Shown piece after piece: positions 17,784-26,583 of a stretch of DNA of 64,000 nt. Made by a program: the position numbers and the translations under genes. Under the pieces are notes generated by a model. The model searched no databases. It had not been told where the DNA came from and saw nothing but the letters and a program-made list of their open reading frames with translations. This DNA is from DATFQI01 sp963816955. Lineage in GTDB: Bacteria > Actinomycetota > Thermoleophilia > Solirubrobacterales > Solirubrobacteraceae. Every line of letters starts with the position of its first letter. The first letter of the stretch is position 1. The stretch covers positions 682,001 to 746,000 of the forward strand of contig CAWFME010000005.1 in NCBI GenBank assembly GCA_963816955.1. The letters are read 5' to 3'.

Positions 17784-18613
17784 CGCGCCGCCCTCCGGCG
17801 CTCGAGCCGGTCGAGCACCCGCGCGAGCGGGATCGTGACGAGCAGATAGAGCGCCGCGGCGGCGAGCAGCGGCGTGTAGTTGAAGTTCGACGACGCCTCG
17901 ATCTGCGCGACGCGGAACGCCTCGAGCGGCCCGAGGATCGAGACGAGCGCGACGTCCTTCTGGAGGCTGATGAAGTCGTTGAGCAGCGGTGGGATCACGC
18001 GCCGCACCGCCTGCGGCAGGATCACGTAGCGCGTCGCCTGGGTCGGCGTCAGCCCGACCGCGAGCGCGCCCTGGCGCTGGCTCGGGTGGATCGACGCGAT
18101 GCCCGAGCGGAACACCTCGGCGACGTACGCGGTGTAGGAGAGCAGCAGGCCGAAGCCGCCGAGCACGACCGGGTCGGTGGGCAGGCCGCCGATCTCCAGT
18201 GCGGGGACGCCGAAGCCCACGAGGTAGACGACGAGGATCGTCGGGATGCCGCGGAAGACGTCGACGAAGACCGCGCCGAGCAGGCGCAGCGGGGCGAGCG
18301 CGGGCAGCGTCGACAGGCGGGCGAGCGCGACGGCCAGGCCGCAGATCAGCACGCCGATCTCGACGATCAGGAACAGCTTGACGTCCAGCCAGAAGCCTCT
18401 GAGCACGTCGGGGAACGACATGCGGAACGCCTCCCAGCTGAAGAACGTCTCGCGCACCGCCGGCCAGCCCTTGCTGGTGACGATCACCGCGATGAGCGCG
18501 CCGACGAGGACGATCGTCGACGCGGTCGCGACCGTCCGGTCGCGGCGGGCCTTGCGCCGCCGCGCCGCCTCCCGGGCGGCGCGGCGGCCGGTGGTGACGG
18601 CGGCGGCGCTCAG
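17780..18613 (-). CDS. Polar amino-acid ABC transporter, permease subunit
   Basis: The membrane subunit has five or six transmembrane segments and the EAA loop of HisM/GlnP permeases (GALAVGLTPTQATRYVILPQ). DVFRGIPTIL marks the conserved FRG(T/I)P motif. The first segment (TIVLVGALIAVIV) needs a start upstream of any ATG, GTG or TTG in this frame. The only fitting codon is CTG at 18613, overlapping the binding-protein stop as CTGA, giving 277 residues. The same CTGA arrangement occurs at 3803-3806. A frameshift near the junction is the alternative. Confidence 0.88.
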   Translation of the reverse strand: MSAAAVTTGRRAAREAARRRKARRDRTVATASTIVLVGALIAVIVTSKGWPAVRETFFSWEAFRMSFPDVLRGFWLDVKLFLIVEIGVLICGLAVALARLSTLPALAPLRLLGAVFVDVFRGIPTILVVYLVGFGVPALEIGGLPTDPVVLGGFGLLLSYTAYVAEVFRSGIASIHPSQRQGALAVGLTPTQATRYVILPQAVRRVIPPLLNDFISLQKDVALVSILGPLEAFRVAQIEASSNFNYTPLLAAAALYLLVTIPLARVLDRLERRRAAR

Positions 18614-19473
18614 CGGAGTTCCGGCGCTGCCTCGCCACCCATGTACTGGTCCTGCAGGCGCTTGAGCTCGCCGTCCTCGGCCAGCGCCTGGACGGCCTTG
18701 CTGACGCAGTCGGTCAGCTCGGAGTCCTTCTCGAGCAGCAGGCCCCACTCGTCGCCGCCGGGCGCAGCGAACTGGCCGACGATCTTGGAGTTCTCCAGCT
18801 CGGCCGCGGTCAGGTAGAAGGCCGTCGGCAGGTCGACGACGGCGGCGTCGACGCGCTTGCCGTCGAGCGCGCGGACGACGTCGTTGGAGTCGTTGAACAC
18901 CTGCGGCTGCTCCGTCGGCTTGATCGACGCCGAGACGGCCTCGAGGCTCGTCGTGCCGACCTGGACCCCGATCTTCTTGTCGGCCAGGTCCGCGAGCGAG
19001 GTGGCGTCCAGCGCCGGCGAGCCCTCGGGCGCGATCACGGCCTGCGGGGCGGTGAAGTAGGGCTCGGAGAAGTCGACCCGCTTCGCGCGCTGGGGCGTGA
19101 TCGAGATCTGGTTGATGTCGAAGTCGAACTGCTTCGGGCCGGGCGCGTAGGAGGAGTTGAACGGGACGGTGGTCCACTTGACCTCGTCCTCGGCGAAGCC
19201 GAGCTGCTCGGCCACCGCGTACGCCACGGCGCTCTCGAAGCCCTTGCCGTTGGTCGGGTCGTCGTCCTCGAAGTACGGCGGGTAAGCCGGCTTGTCGGTG
19301 CCGACGGTCAGCTGGCCGGCGGTCTTGAGCTGCAGCGAGGGCTTCTCGCAGCTCGCGGCCGCGGCGGTCGGGGTGGCGGTGCCCGCGGTCTCCTCGTCGT
19401 CGCCGCCGCAGCCGGCGGCGACGAGCGACAGGGCGAGCAGGGAGGCGACGGGGAGGTGTCTGGAGAGGCGCAT
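18610..19473 (-). CDS. Polar amino-acid ABC transporter, substrate-binding lipoprotein
   Basis: A signal peptide with lipobox (LSLVAAGCGGDDEE) anchors this 287-residue family 3 solute-binding protein outside the membrane. The mature part shows QLTVGTDKPAYPPYFE, GFESAVAYAVAEQLGF, FDFDINQISITPQRAKRVDF and YFTAPQAVI, all typical of polar amino-acid binders. The substrate cannot be told from sequence. ATG at 19473 is used, with AAGG upstream. It heads the operon with permease and ATPase. Confidence 0.93.
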   Translation of the reverse strand: MRLSRHLPVASLLALSLVAAGCGGDDEETAGTATPTAAAASCEKPSLQLKTAGQLTVGTDKPAYPPYFEDDDPTNGKGFESAVAYAVAEQLGFAEDEVKWTTVPFNSSYAPGPKQFDFDINQISITPQRAKRVDFSEPYFTAPQAVIAPEGSPALDATSLADLADKKIGVQVGTTSLEAVSASIKPTEQPQVFNDSNDVVRALDGKRVDAAVVDLPTAFYLTAAELENSKIVGQFAAPGGDEWGLLLEKDSELTDCVSKAVQALAEDGELKRLQDQYMGGEAAPELR

Positions 19474-19488
19474 GATGGACGACCTTAA

Positions 19489-20157
19489 TTGTCGATCGGG
19501 TTGGTGCGCAATAGCCGGGCCGAACCGGAGCCGCGATTCGCGCGTAACGCCCGGCGAGGATCCACCCCGCCGAGCTCGAACGCGCTCGCCGGCGATCTGG
19601 CCGTACACGGGAGCCAGGTCTGGATGACGGACTTCAACAACGACGCGCTGTGGCGCTACGACATCCCGACCGGCGCCTTCACGCGCTTCGACGTGCCGGA
19701 GCCCAGCGACGTCGTCGTGGACGCCGCCGGGATCGTCTGGTTCGCGGCGCCGCTGGACAGCGCGATCGGCCGGCTCGACCCGCAGACCGGCGCGGTGACG
19801 CTGACGCCGACCGGGCTGATCCCGCGCCAGCTCGCGATCGCGGCGGACGGCCAGATCTGGTTCACCGCGCGCTTCACGCCGCAGGGCGTCGGGCGCCTGG
19901 ATCCGGAGACGGGCGAGCTGACCGAGTTCCCGCTGGCGAACGTCGGCCCGCAGGGCATCGCCGCCTCGCCCGACGGGTCGGTCTGGTTCACGCAGACGAC
20001 GAAGGGCAACATCGCGCGGATCACCAACGACGGCACGATCACCGAGGGCAAGGTCGTCAAGGGCAGCGAGCCGTTCGGGATCACCGTGCAGCCCGACGGC
20101 GACCCCTGGTACACGATGCTCGCGGCCGGCAAGATCGGGGAGCTCCAGCTGCGCTGA
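19489..20157 (+). CDS. Vgb-like beta-propeller protein, probably truncated
   Basis: About 190 residues match the streptogramin (virginiamycin B) lyase-like propeller, with repeats such as GIVWFAAPLDSAIGRLDP, GQIWFTARFTPQGVGRLDP and GSVWFTQTTKGNIARI. Known members have seven blades and about 290 residues; here four to five remain. The residues before about 35 look non-coding, no signal peptide is present, and a TTG at 19489 lies only 15 bases from the divergent ABC-operon start. ATG at 19624 is another possible start. I think the 5' end was lost. Antibiotic lyase activity should not be assumed. Confidence 0.6.
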   Translation: MSIGLVRNSRAEPEPRFARNARRGSTPPSSNALAGDLAVHGSQVWMTDFNNDALWRYDIPTGAFTRFDVPEPSDVVVDAAGIVWFAAPLDSAIGRLDPQTGAVTLTPTGLIPRQLAIAADGQIWFTARFTPQGVGRLDPETGELTEFPLANVGPQGIAASPDGSVWFTQTTKGNIARITNDGTITEGKVVKGSEPFGITVQPDGDPWYTMLAAGKIGELQLR

Positions 20158-20174
20158 CCGCATAGGCTTCCGGG

Positions 20175-20879
20175 ATGGACCCATCGGTCGCCGACCGGAC
20201 ATCCCTAGACGCGCTCGAGCCGTCGACGCGCGCGCCCGGCCTGCTCGTCGGGCCGTCGGTGACGATCGACGACGGGGCGATGATCGGCGCCTACGTCGTG
20301 CTCCACGCGCTCGTGCGCATCGGCCCGGCCGCCATCGTCCAGCACCACGCCGTGATCGGGAAGCCGCCGCTGCTCGGGGAGACCTCGCGGGCGCCGCGGA
20401 TCGCGGCCGCCGAGACGATGGTCGACGGGAGCGTCGGCGCCGGGGCCGTCGTGTGCGCCGGGGCCGTGGTCCACGCCGGCGCGATCGTCGGGGACCACTC
20501 GCTGGTGCGGGAGGGCGTCGTCGTCGCGGAGCGCTGCGTGCTGAGCCACGGCGTGGCGATCGGCTGGGGCGTCGCCCTCGGCACGCACGTGCGCGTGCGC
20601 AACAACGCGGTGATCGCGCCGAGCACGATCGTCGAGGACGAGGTCTTCATCGGCCCCAATGTGGCGATCGCCGACCACAACGCGATGGGCCACGAGCCCG
20701 GCGGCCGGACCCCGCTGTCCGGCGCGGCCCTCCGGCGGGGATGCCGGATCGGCTCGAGCGCGACGATCCTGCCCGGCGTGGAGGTCGGCGAGGACGCGAT
20801 CGTCGCCGCGGGCGCGGTGGTGACCCGGGACGTCCCGGCCGGGACGACCGTGGTCGGCGTGCCCGCACGGCCTCGATGA
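20175..20879 (+). CDS. Hexapeptide-repeat acyltransferase (LpxA-like)
   Basis: This 234-residue protein is built of left-handed beta-helix hexapeptides (GAVVCAGAVVHAGAIVG, then NNAVIAPSTIVEDEVFIGPN) and ends with TRDVPAGTTVVGVPA. That matches sugar N- or O-acetyltransferases of the WbbJ/FdtC type that use acetyl-CoA. A loop with ADHN...GHEP lies near the expected active site. Its stop overlaps the next ATG (ATGA), so it is coupled to a GT2-like gene. The pair may modify a surface glycan. Confidence 0.85.
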   Translation: MDPSVADRTSLDALEPSTRAPGLLVGPSVTIDDGAMIGAYVVLHALVRIGPAAIVQHHAVIGKPPLLGETSRAPRIAAAETMVDGSVGAGAVVCAGAVVHAGAIVGDHSLVREGVVVAERCVLSHGVAIGWGVALGTHVRVRNNAVIAPSTIVEDEVFIGPNVAIADHNAMGHEPGGRTPLSGAALRRGCRIGSSATILPGVEVGEDAIVAAGAVVTRDVPAGTTVVGVPARPR

Positions 20880-22033
20880 CGGCCACGCTGTCGGTCCTGT
20901 GCGCGACACGCGATCCGGGGTCGCGGGTGCGCGCGCTGCTGGAGCCGCTGCGCCCGCTCGCGGACGAGATCGTGGTCGCCGTCGACGACCGCGCGGGCGA
21001 CACCGAGCTCGGCCACTACGCCGCGGTCGCGGACCGGCTGCTGCGCTACGCGCGCGGACCGACCCACAGCTCGCTCGCGTGGCTCGCGACGCAGTGCCGC
21101 GGCGACTGGCTCCTGATCCTGGCCGGCGACGAGGTCGCCTCGCCCGCGCTGGTCGCCGCGCTGCCCGAGCTGATCGCCTCGCGGCGGGCGGCGCAGTACC
21201 TGTTCCCGCTGCGCTGGCTGTGGCCCGGCCCCGACACGTCGCTCGACGGCGCGCCCTGGCATCCGGACTTCCACTGCCGGCTGATGCGCAACGACGCGAG
21301 CCTGCGGTTCCTCGGGATCAAGCACGAGCTGGCGCGCGACGCGCACCCGCGCTGCTTCAGCGAGCTGCCGCTGTGGCACCTGAGCCTGCTGCTGTCCGAC
21401 GCGCAGGCGCGCCGCGACAAGGTCCGGCGCAACCTGGCCGAGCGGCCGGGCCTCGTCGCGCCCGGCGGCGGCGAGCTCAACGCCGCCTACTACCTGCCCG
21501 AGGATGCCCCGGCGCCCGCGCTGGGCGCGGTCCCGCCGGAGGACCTGGCCGCGATCCGCCGGGTGCTCGACCCGGCGCCCGTCGTGCCCGCCGCCGTCCC
21601 GGCGGAGGTCCCGCACGGCGGCCGAGCGGAGATCGAGGCGCTGTGGGCCCAGCGGGCGCCGGGCGAGGACGCGTTCGCGGCGACCGTCGTCCCGCTCGCG
21701 CCGCAACCGCTCACCGCGCGCCCGGGGGAGCGGCGGATCGTCTACGTGCGCGTGCGCAACGAGGGCGGCGAGCGCTGGCCGTGGGGGCTCGACCACCCGC
21801 CGCTGTTCCGCGTCGGCTACCGCTGGCATCCGGCCGACCCGGCCGCGCCCGCCCAGCCGGAGGGGCGCGCGGCGTTCCCGCACGACGTGCGCCCGGGGGA
21901 GGAGGCGGTCGTCCCCGTCGCGTTCGCGGCGCCCGACGCGCCCGGCCGCTGGGCGCTCGAGGTCGGCGTCCTGCTCGAGGACGTCCGCTGGTTCGGCGTC
22001 CCGTGCCGGATCGACGTGACGGTCGGCGACTGA
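20876..22033 (+). CDS. GT2-like glycosyltransferase with C-terminal beta domain
   Basis: The N-terminal 200 residues resemble family 2 glycosyltransferases: LSVLCATRDPGSRVRALL, ADEIVVAVDDRAGD (nucleotide-sugar Asp region), RGDWLLILAGDEVAS in the DxD position, and a later FLGIKHELAR segment. The region 260-385 is a beta-rich domain (RIVYVRVRNEGGERWPWG, RWALEVGVLLEDVRWFG) resembling NPCBM or Ig-like modules attached to glycosyltransferases. The classic DxD is degenerate (GDE), so activity needs caution. It is coupled to the upstream acyltransferase. Confidence 0.72.
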   Translation: MTATLSVLCATRDPGSRVRALLEPLRPLADEIVVAVDDRAGDTELGHYAAVADRLLRYARGPTHSSLAWLATQCRGDWLLILAGDEVASPALVAALPELIASRRAAQYLFPLRWLWPGPDTSLDGAPWHPDFHCRLMRNDASLRFLGIKHELARDAHPRCFSELPLWHLSLLLSDAQARRDKVRRNLAERPGLVAPGGGELNAAYYLPEDAPAPALGAVPPEDLAAIRRVLDPAPVVPAAVPAEVPHGGRAEIEALWAQRAPGEDAFAATVVPLAPQPLTARPGERRIVYVRVRNEGGERWPWGLDHPPLFRVGYRWHPADPAAPAQPEGRAAFPHDVRPGEEAVVPVAFAAPDAPGRWALEVGVLLEDVRWFGVPCRIDVTVGD

Positions 22034-22036
22034 TCG

Positions 22037-23113
22037 TCAGGCGAGCACTTCGGCGAGGTCGAACGGCGCCGGCTGGTCGAGCTGCGCGTAGCCGCAGGTC
22101 TCCGGGTCGCGGTCCTCGCGCCAGCGGACGAACTGCGGCGGGTGGCGGAAGCGGGCGCCCTCGAGGTAGTCGTAGCGCACCTCGACGACCCGCTCGGGGC
22201 GCAGGGGCACGAACGAGAGGTCCTTGCCGGGGTTCCAGCGGCTGCCGCCCTCCGGCCCGCCCGTGTGGTCCGCCGCCCAGCTCCACGGGTGCTCGGCGAT
22301 GTCGACCACGAGCGGCTGCAGCTCGGCGAACAGCTCGCGGCGGCGGGCCATCGGGAACGCGCCGATCACGCCGACGGGGGCCAGCCCGGAAGTGTGGTCG
22401 CCCCACTGCGAGGCCGGCGCGGCCTCGTCGATGTAGAGGCCGAGCAGCAGCGAGCCGACCGCGTCCGCCGCGGCCTTGTGCACGCGGTAGCCGGCGAGCA
22501 CGCAGTCGGCGGTCCGCACGTGCTTGATCTTGGCCATCACGCGCTTGTCGGGCTGGTAGGTGAGGTCGGGGCGCTTGGCGATCAGCCCGTCGAGGCCGGC
22601 GCCCTCGAAGCGCTCGAACCAGTCGCGCGCGAGCACCTCGTCGCGCGTGATCGGCGTGAGGTGGACGGGCGGGGCCGCGCCGGCGAGCGCCCGCTCGAGC
22701 AGCGCGCGGCGGGCCTCGAACGGCTCGCCCGTCAGGTCGTCGTCGCCGAGCGCGAGCAGGTCGAAGGCGACGAAGCTCGCGGGCGTCTCGGCGGCGAGCC
22801 GCTCGACCCGGCTCGCGGCCGGGTGGATGCGCTGCTGGAGCGCCCAGAAGTCCAGGCCGCCGTCGCCGGCGATCACGATCTCGCCGTCGACCACCGCGCG
22901 CGGCGGGAAGTGCTCGCGAACCGCCGCGACCACCTCGGGGAAGTAGCGCGTCATCGGCTTCTCCTTGCGGCTGCCGATCTCCACCTCGTCGCCGTCGCGG
23001 AAGATCACGGAGCGGAACCCGTCCCATTTGGGCTCGTAGAGCTGCCCGGTCGGGATCGCCGCGGCCGGCTTGGCGAGCATCGGCTTGACCGGCGGCATGA
23101 CGGGCAGCTCCAT
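22037..23113 (-). CDS. ATP-dependent DNA ligase (LigC type)
   Basis: This 358-residue ligase has the adenylation motif EPKWDGFR with the AMP-accepting lysine at about residue 29. Further motifs are VVDGEIVI (III), SFVAFDLLAL (IIIa), GLDGLIAKRPD (IV) and MAKIKHVRTADC (V). The C-terminal oligonucleotide-binding domain is complete. Stand-alone LigC enzymes in actinobacteria act in repair, without fused polymerase or nuclease domains, as here. No Ku gene is nearby. ATG at 23113 or 23098 could start it. It converges on the GT2-like gene. Confidence 0.92.
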   Translation of the reverse strand: MELPVMPPVKPMLAKPAAAIPTGQLYEPKWDGFRSVIFRDGDEVEIGSRKEKPMTRYFPEVVAAVREHFPPRAVVDGEIVIAGDGGLDFWALQQRIHPAASRVERLAAETPASFVAFDLLALGDDDLTGEPFEARRALLERALAGAAPPVHLTPITRDEVLARDWFERFEGAGLDGLIAKRPDLTYQPDKRVMAKIKHVRTADCVLAGYRVHKAAADAVGSLLLGLYIDEAAPASQWGDHTSGLAPVGVIGAFPMARRRELFAELQPLVVDIAEHPWSWAADHTGGPEGGSRWNPGKDLSFVPLRPERVVEVRYDYLEGARFRHPPQFVRWREDRDPETCGYAQLDQPAPFDLAEVLA

Positions 23114-23157
23114 CGCGGGCCCATGCTCGCACGGCGACGGCGTTAGCCTGCCGGGTC

Positions 23158-23781
23158 ATGAGCCTGCGCGGGGAGCGTGTGCGGCTGGTGCCGGTCAAGC
23201 CCGAGCACGCCGAGGAGCTGTTCGCCGCCGGGCACGACGGCGGCGACCCCGCGCTGTGGACCTACCTGCCCTACGGGCCGTTCACCCACGCGGAGGAGAT
23301 GCGCCTGTGGCTGTCCGCGTGCGCGGACTCCGAGGATCCGCAGTTCTTCGCGATCGTCGACCGGGCGACCGACCGCCCGGCGGGCATGGCCTCCTACCTG
23401 CGCTTCGCGCCCGACCACCGCGTGGTCGAGATCGGCCACATCTGGTTCGGCGCCGCGCTGCAGCGCACGCCGGCCGCGACGGAGGCGATCTACCTGCTCG
23501 CCCGGCACGCGTTCTCGGACCTCGGCGTCCGCCGGCTGGAGTGGAAGTGCGACGCCGGCAACGCGCGCTCCCGCCGCGCCGCGGAGCGCTTCGGCTTCAC
23601 CTTCGAGGGCGTCTTCCGCCAGCACATGCTCGTCAAGGAGCGCAACCGCGACACGGCCTGGTACTCGATGCTCGACGGCGAGTGGCCGGCCGTGCGGGCG
23701 GCCTTCGAGGCCTGGCTCGACGACGGCAACTTCGACGCGGAGGGCCGCCAGCGCCGCTCGCTCGCCGAGCTGCGCGGCTAG
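23158..23781 (+). CDS. GNAT acetyltransferase, RimJ/RimL type
   Basis: The 207-residue protein has the GNAT fold of RimJ/RimL-like enzymes that acetylate protein N-termini or small amines. Visible blocks are MSLRGERVRLVPVKPEHAEEL at the start (first 20 residues or so), VVEIGHIWFGAALQRTPAATE, LGVRRLEWKCDAGNARSRRA and ERFGFTFEGVFRQHM. It stands alone and its stop overlaps that of the convergent response regulator. Confidence 0.88.
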   Translation: MSLRGERVRLVPVKPEHAEELFAAGHDGGDPALWTYLPYGPFTHAEEMRLWLSACADSEDPQFFAIVDRATDRPAGMASYLRFAPDHRVVEIGHIWFGAALQRTPAATEAIYLLARHAFSDLGVRRLEWKCDAGNARSRRAAERFGFTFEGVFRQHMLVKERNRDTAWYSMLDGEWPAVRAAFEAWLDDGNFDAEGRQRRSLAELRG

Positions 23782-24422
23782 CCCCGCAGGGCCTGGAGCA
23801 CCGCGAGCACGCGCCGGTTCTCGTTGCCCGTGTCGGGCAGCCCGAGCTTGACGAAGATGCTCGAGACGTACTTCTCCGTGCTGCGGCGCGTGATCTCCAG
23901 GCGCTCGGCGATCGCCGGGTTCGAGTGGCCCTCGGCGAGCAGCTGGAGCACCTCGGCCTCGCGCGCGGTCAGCCCGCTCAGGGGCCCGTCGCCGCGATCG
24001 CTCGCCAGCAGCCGGGAGATCACCTGCGGGTCGAGCGCCGTGCCGCCGCGCGCGACGTTGCGCAGCGTCATGACGAACTCGGCGACGTCGGTCACGCGGT
24101 CCTTGAGCAGGTAGCCGAGCCCCGCGGGGTGCTCGGCGAGCACGCGCGCCGCGATGCCGGTCTCCACGTGCTGGGAGAGGACCACGATGCCGACCTCGGG
24201 GTGGCGCTCGCGGATCGCCTGCGCCCCGCGCAGCCCTTCGTCGGTATGCGTCGGCGGCATCCGGATGTCGACGATCGCGACGTCCGGCGGCCTGGCCGCG
24301 ACCGCCTCCAGCAGGCCGTCGACGTCGCCCGCCTGGCCGGTCACCTCGATCCCGGCCTCTTCCAGCAGCGCGACGATGCCGCGGCGGACGAGCAGGGTGT
24401 CGTCCGCGATCACGACCCGCAC
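23778..24422 (-). CDS. NarL/LuxR-type response regulator
   Basis: The receiver domain keeps the acidic pair (VVIADDTLLV), the phospho-acceptor Asp (DVAIVDIRMPP) and the Lys (YLLKDRVTDV). The output is a LuxR helix-turn-helix (LTAREAEVLQLLAEGHSNPA). GTG at 24422 gives 214 residues. The cognate kinase gene just upstream is reduced to a fragment, so this regulator is either orphaned or served by another kinase. Confidence 0.92.
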   Translation of the reverse strand: MRVVIADDTLLVRRGIVALLEEAGIEVTGQAGDVDGLLEAVAARPPDVAIVDIRMPPTHTDEGLRGAQAIRERHPEVGIVVLSQHVETGIAARVLAEHPAGLGYLLKDRVTDVAEFVMTLRNVARGGTALDPQVISRLLASDRGDGPLSGLTAREAEVLQLLAEGHSNPAIAERLEITRRSTEKYVSSIFVKLGLPDTGNENRRVLAVLQALRG

Positions 24423-24636
24423 GGCAGCTCCGCGCTGACCGTCGTGCCGGCGCCCGCGGGGCTGCTCACGCGCAGCCGGCCGTCGCGCTCGACGTGCGTG
24501 ACGGAGCGCTCGCCCCCGGCCTCGACGGGGCGGATGCCGCCGATGCTGCGGAACAGGTCGCCAGGGCGCCGCGGGCGAGCCGCGAGCGGAGCAGGCCGGC
24601 CAGGAACGCCAGCGGCACTGTCGGCGGCGCTCTCAT
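24410..24636 (-). pseudogene. Collapsed sensor histidine kinase gene
   Basis: An ATG at 24636 starts MRAPPTVPLAFLAGLLRSRL, a typical kinase N-terminus. After a frame change the sequence ends RDGRLRVSSPAGAGTTVSAELPC, the G2-box end of a histidine-kinase ATPase domain. The middle of about 300 or more residues (sensor, dimerisation His, N-box) is missing. The end overlaps the response-regulator start, as in intact kinase-regulator operons. A large internal deletion plus a frameshift explains it. Confidence 0.7.
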
Positions 24637-24783
24637 GATCAAGCGGGCTCCTCACCTGCCGTGGACTGCCGCGACTCTAACCCGATCCGGGCGGCCCTGC
24701 TCGGTTTCCGCAGGCAGCGCCGCACCCGTCGCGGTTGGAGGTGGATACTTCCGGAATGACCGTCCGAGGTGAGGAGGACACCC

Positions 24784-26583
24784 ATGACCGGCACCGTCGC
24801 GGGCCCCGCCGCGCAGGTTGAGCAATGGCTGTCGAGCTTCGAGGACGCGCTCGCGCGCGGTGATGCCGCGGCTGCGGCGGAGCTGTTCCTCGAGGACAGC
24901 TACTGGCGGGACCTGGTGGCGTTCACCTGGAACCTCAAGACCGTCGAGGGCCGCGACGGCGTCCAGGACATGCTCGAGGCGACGCTTGCGCACGCCAGGC
25001 CGCGGGGCTTCGCGACGACGGAGCCGCCCGCTGAGGCCGAGGGCGTCACCGAGGGCTGGTTCGAGTTCGAGACCGAGACGGGCCGCGGCCACGGGCTGCT
25101 GCGGCTCAGGGACGGGCGGGCGTGGACGCTGCTGACCGCGCTGCGCGAGCTCAAGGGCCACGAGGAGCCGCGCGGGCCGGCGCGGCCCCACGGTGTCGAG
25201 CACGGCGCCGACCGCGGCCGCGAGACGTGGCTGGAGGCCCGCCGGCGCGAGGCGCAGGAGCTTGGCCATACGCGCCAGCCCTACGTCGTGATCGTCGGTG
25301 GCGGCCAGGGCGGCATCGGCCTCGGCGCCCGGCTGCGCCAGCTCGGCGTGCCGACGATCATCGTCGAGCGCAACGAGCGCCCCGGCGACTCCTGGCGCAA
25401 GCGCTACAAGTCGCTCTGCCTGCACGACCCGGTCTGGTACGACCACCTGCCCTACATCAAGTTCCCCGAGAACTGGCCCGTGTTCTCGCCGAAGGACAAG
25501 ATCGGCGACTGGCTGGAGATGTACACACGGGTGATGGAGCTCAACTACTGGGGCTCCACGACGGCCAAGCGCGCGACCTACGACGAGGAGCAGGGCGAGT
25601 GGGTGCTGACCGTCGAGCGCGAGGGCGCCGACGTGACGCTGCGCCCGAAGCACCTCGTGCTCGCGCTCGGCATGTCGAGCCGGCCCAACCTGCCCGAGAT
25701 CGAGGGCATGGACGTCTTCAAGGGTGACCAGCACCACTCCTCCCAGCACCCAGGACCCGACGCCTACCGCGGCAAGCAGTGCGTCGTGATCGGCTCCAAC
25801 AACTCCGCCCACGACATCTGCGCGGCGCTGTGGGAGCAGGGCGCCGACGTGACGATGGTGCAGCGCTCCTCGACGCACATCGTGCGCTCGGAGACGCTGA
25901 TGGACGTCGGGCTGAGCGCGCTGTACTCCGAGCAGGCGGTCGCGAGCGGCATCACCACGGAGAAGGCGGACATCATCTTCGCCTCGCTGCCGTACCGGAT
26001 CCTGCACGAGTTCCAGATCCCGCTCTACGACGAGATGCGCGAGCGCGACAAGGACTTCTACGACCGGCTCGAGGCGGCGGGCTTCCAGCTCGACTGGGGC
26101 GAGGACGGCTCGGGGCTGTTCATGAAGTACCTGCGCCGCGGGTCGGGCTACTACATCGACGTCGGCGCCTCGGAGCTGGTGGCGAGCGGCGAGATCAAGC
26201 TGCAGCCGGGCAAGGTCGCCAAGCTCACCGAGCACTCTGTCGTGATGGAGGACGGAACCGAGCTGCCGGCGGACCTCGTGGTCCACGCGACGGGCTACGC
26301 GTCGATGAACGGCCACGCCGCGGACCTGATCTCCCAGGAGGTCGCCGACAAGGTCGGCAAGGTCTGGGGCCTCGGCTCGGACACCAAGAAGGACCCCGGT
26401 CCGTGGGAGGGCGAGCAGCGCAACATGTGGAAGCCGACCCAGCAGGAGGCGCTGTGGTTCCACGGCGGCAACCTGCACCAGTCGCGCCACTACTCGATCT
26501 TCCTCGCGCTGCAGCTGAAGGCGCGCATGGAGGGCATCGACACGCCCGTCTACGGCCTCCAGGAGGTGCACCACCTCAGCTAG
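24784..26583 (+). CDS. SnoaL-like domain fused to flavin-containing monooxygenase
   Basis: The 599-residue protein has an N-terminal NTF2/SnoaL-like domain (about 10-130; EDALARGDAAAAAELFLEDS, then YWRDLVAFTWN). A two-dinucleotide flavoprotein follows: FAD motif YVVIVGGGQGGIGLGARL near 165, the segment GDSWRKRYKSLCLHDP, an NADP motif QCVVIGSNNSAHDICAAL near 330, and a final VVHATGYAS. The layout matches Baeyer-Villiger/YUCCA-like monooxygenases. The second glycine motif is altered (GSNNSA). ATG at 24784 follows GAGGAGG. The substrate is unknown; the NTF2 domain may shape the active site or mediate dimerisation. It stands alone. Confidence 0.88.
   Translation: MTGTVAGPAAQVEQWLSSFEDALARGDAAAAAELFLEDSYWRDLVAFTWNLKTVEGRDGVQDMLEATLAHARPRGFATTEPPAEAEGVTEGWFEFETETGRGHGLLRLRDGRAWTLLTALRELKGHEEPRGPARPHGVEHGADRGRETWLEARRREAQELGHTRQPYVVIVGGGQGGIGLGARLRQLGVPTIIVERNERPGDSWRKRYKSLCLHDPVWYDHLPYIKFPENWPVFSPKDKIGDWLEMYTRVMELNYWGSTTAKRATYDEEQGEWVLTVEREGADVTLRPKHLVLALGMSSRPNLPEIEGMDVFKGDQHHSSQHPGPDAYRGKQCVVIGSNNSAHDICAALWEQGADVTMVQRSSTHIVRSETLMDVGLSALYSEQAVASGITTEKADIIFASLPYRILHEFQIPLYDEMRERDKDFYDRLEAAGFQLDWGEDGSGLFMKYLRRGSGYYIDVGASELVASGEIKLQPGKVAKLTEHSVVMEDGTELPADLVVHATGYASMNGHAADLISQEVADKVGKVWGLGSDTKKDPGPWEGEQRNMWKPTQQEALWFHGGNLHQSRHYSIFLALQLKARMEGIDTPVYGLQEVHHLS

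Noticed and set aside
19489..20157. Streptogramin resistance gene
   Set aside because: The propeller is incomplete and lyase catalytic residues could not be assigned; the fold is shared by many non-resistance proteins.
24410..24655. 81-residue protein as a functional gene
   Set aside because: Its end is the G2 box of a histidine kinase and its start is in another frame; it is better read as a kinase remnant.
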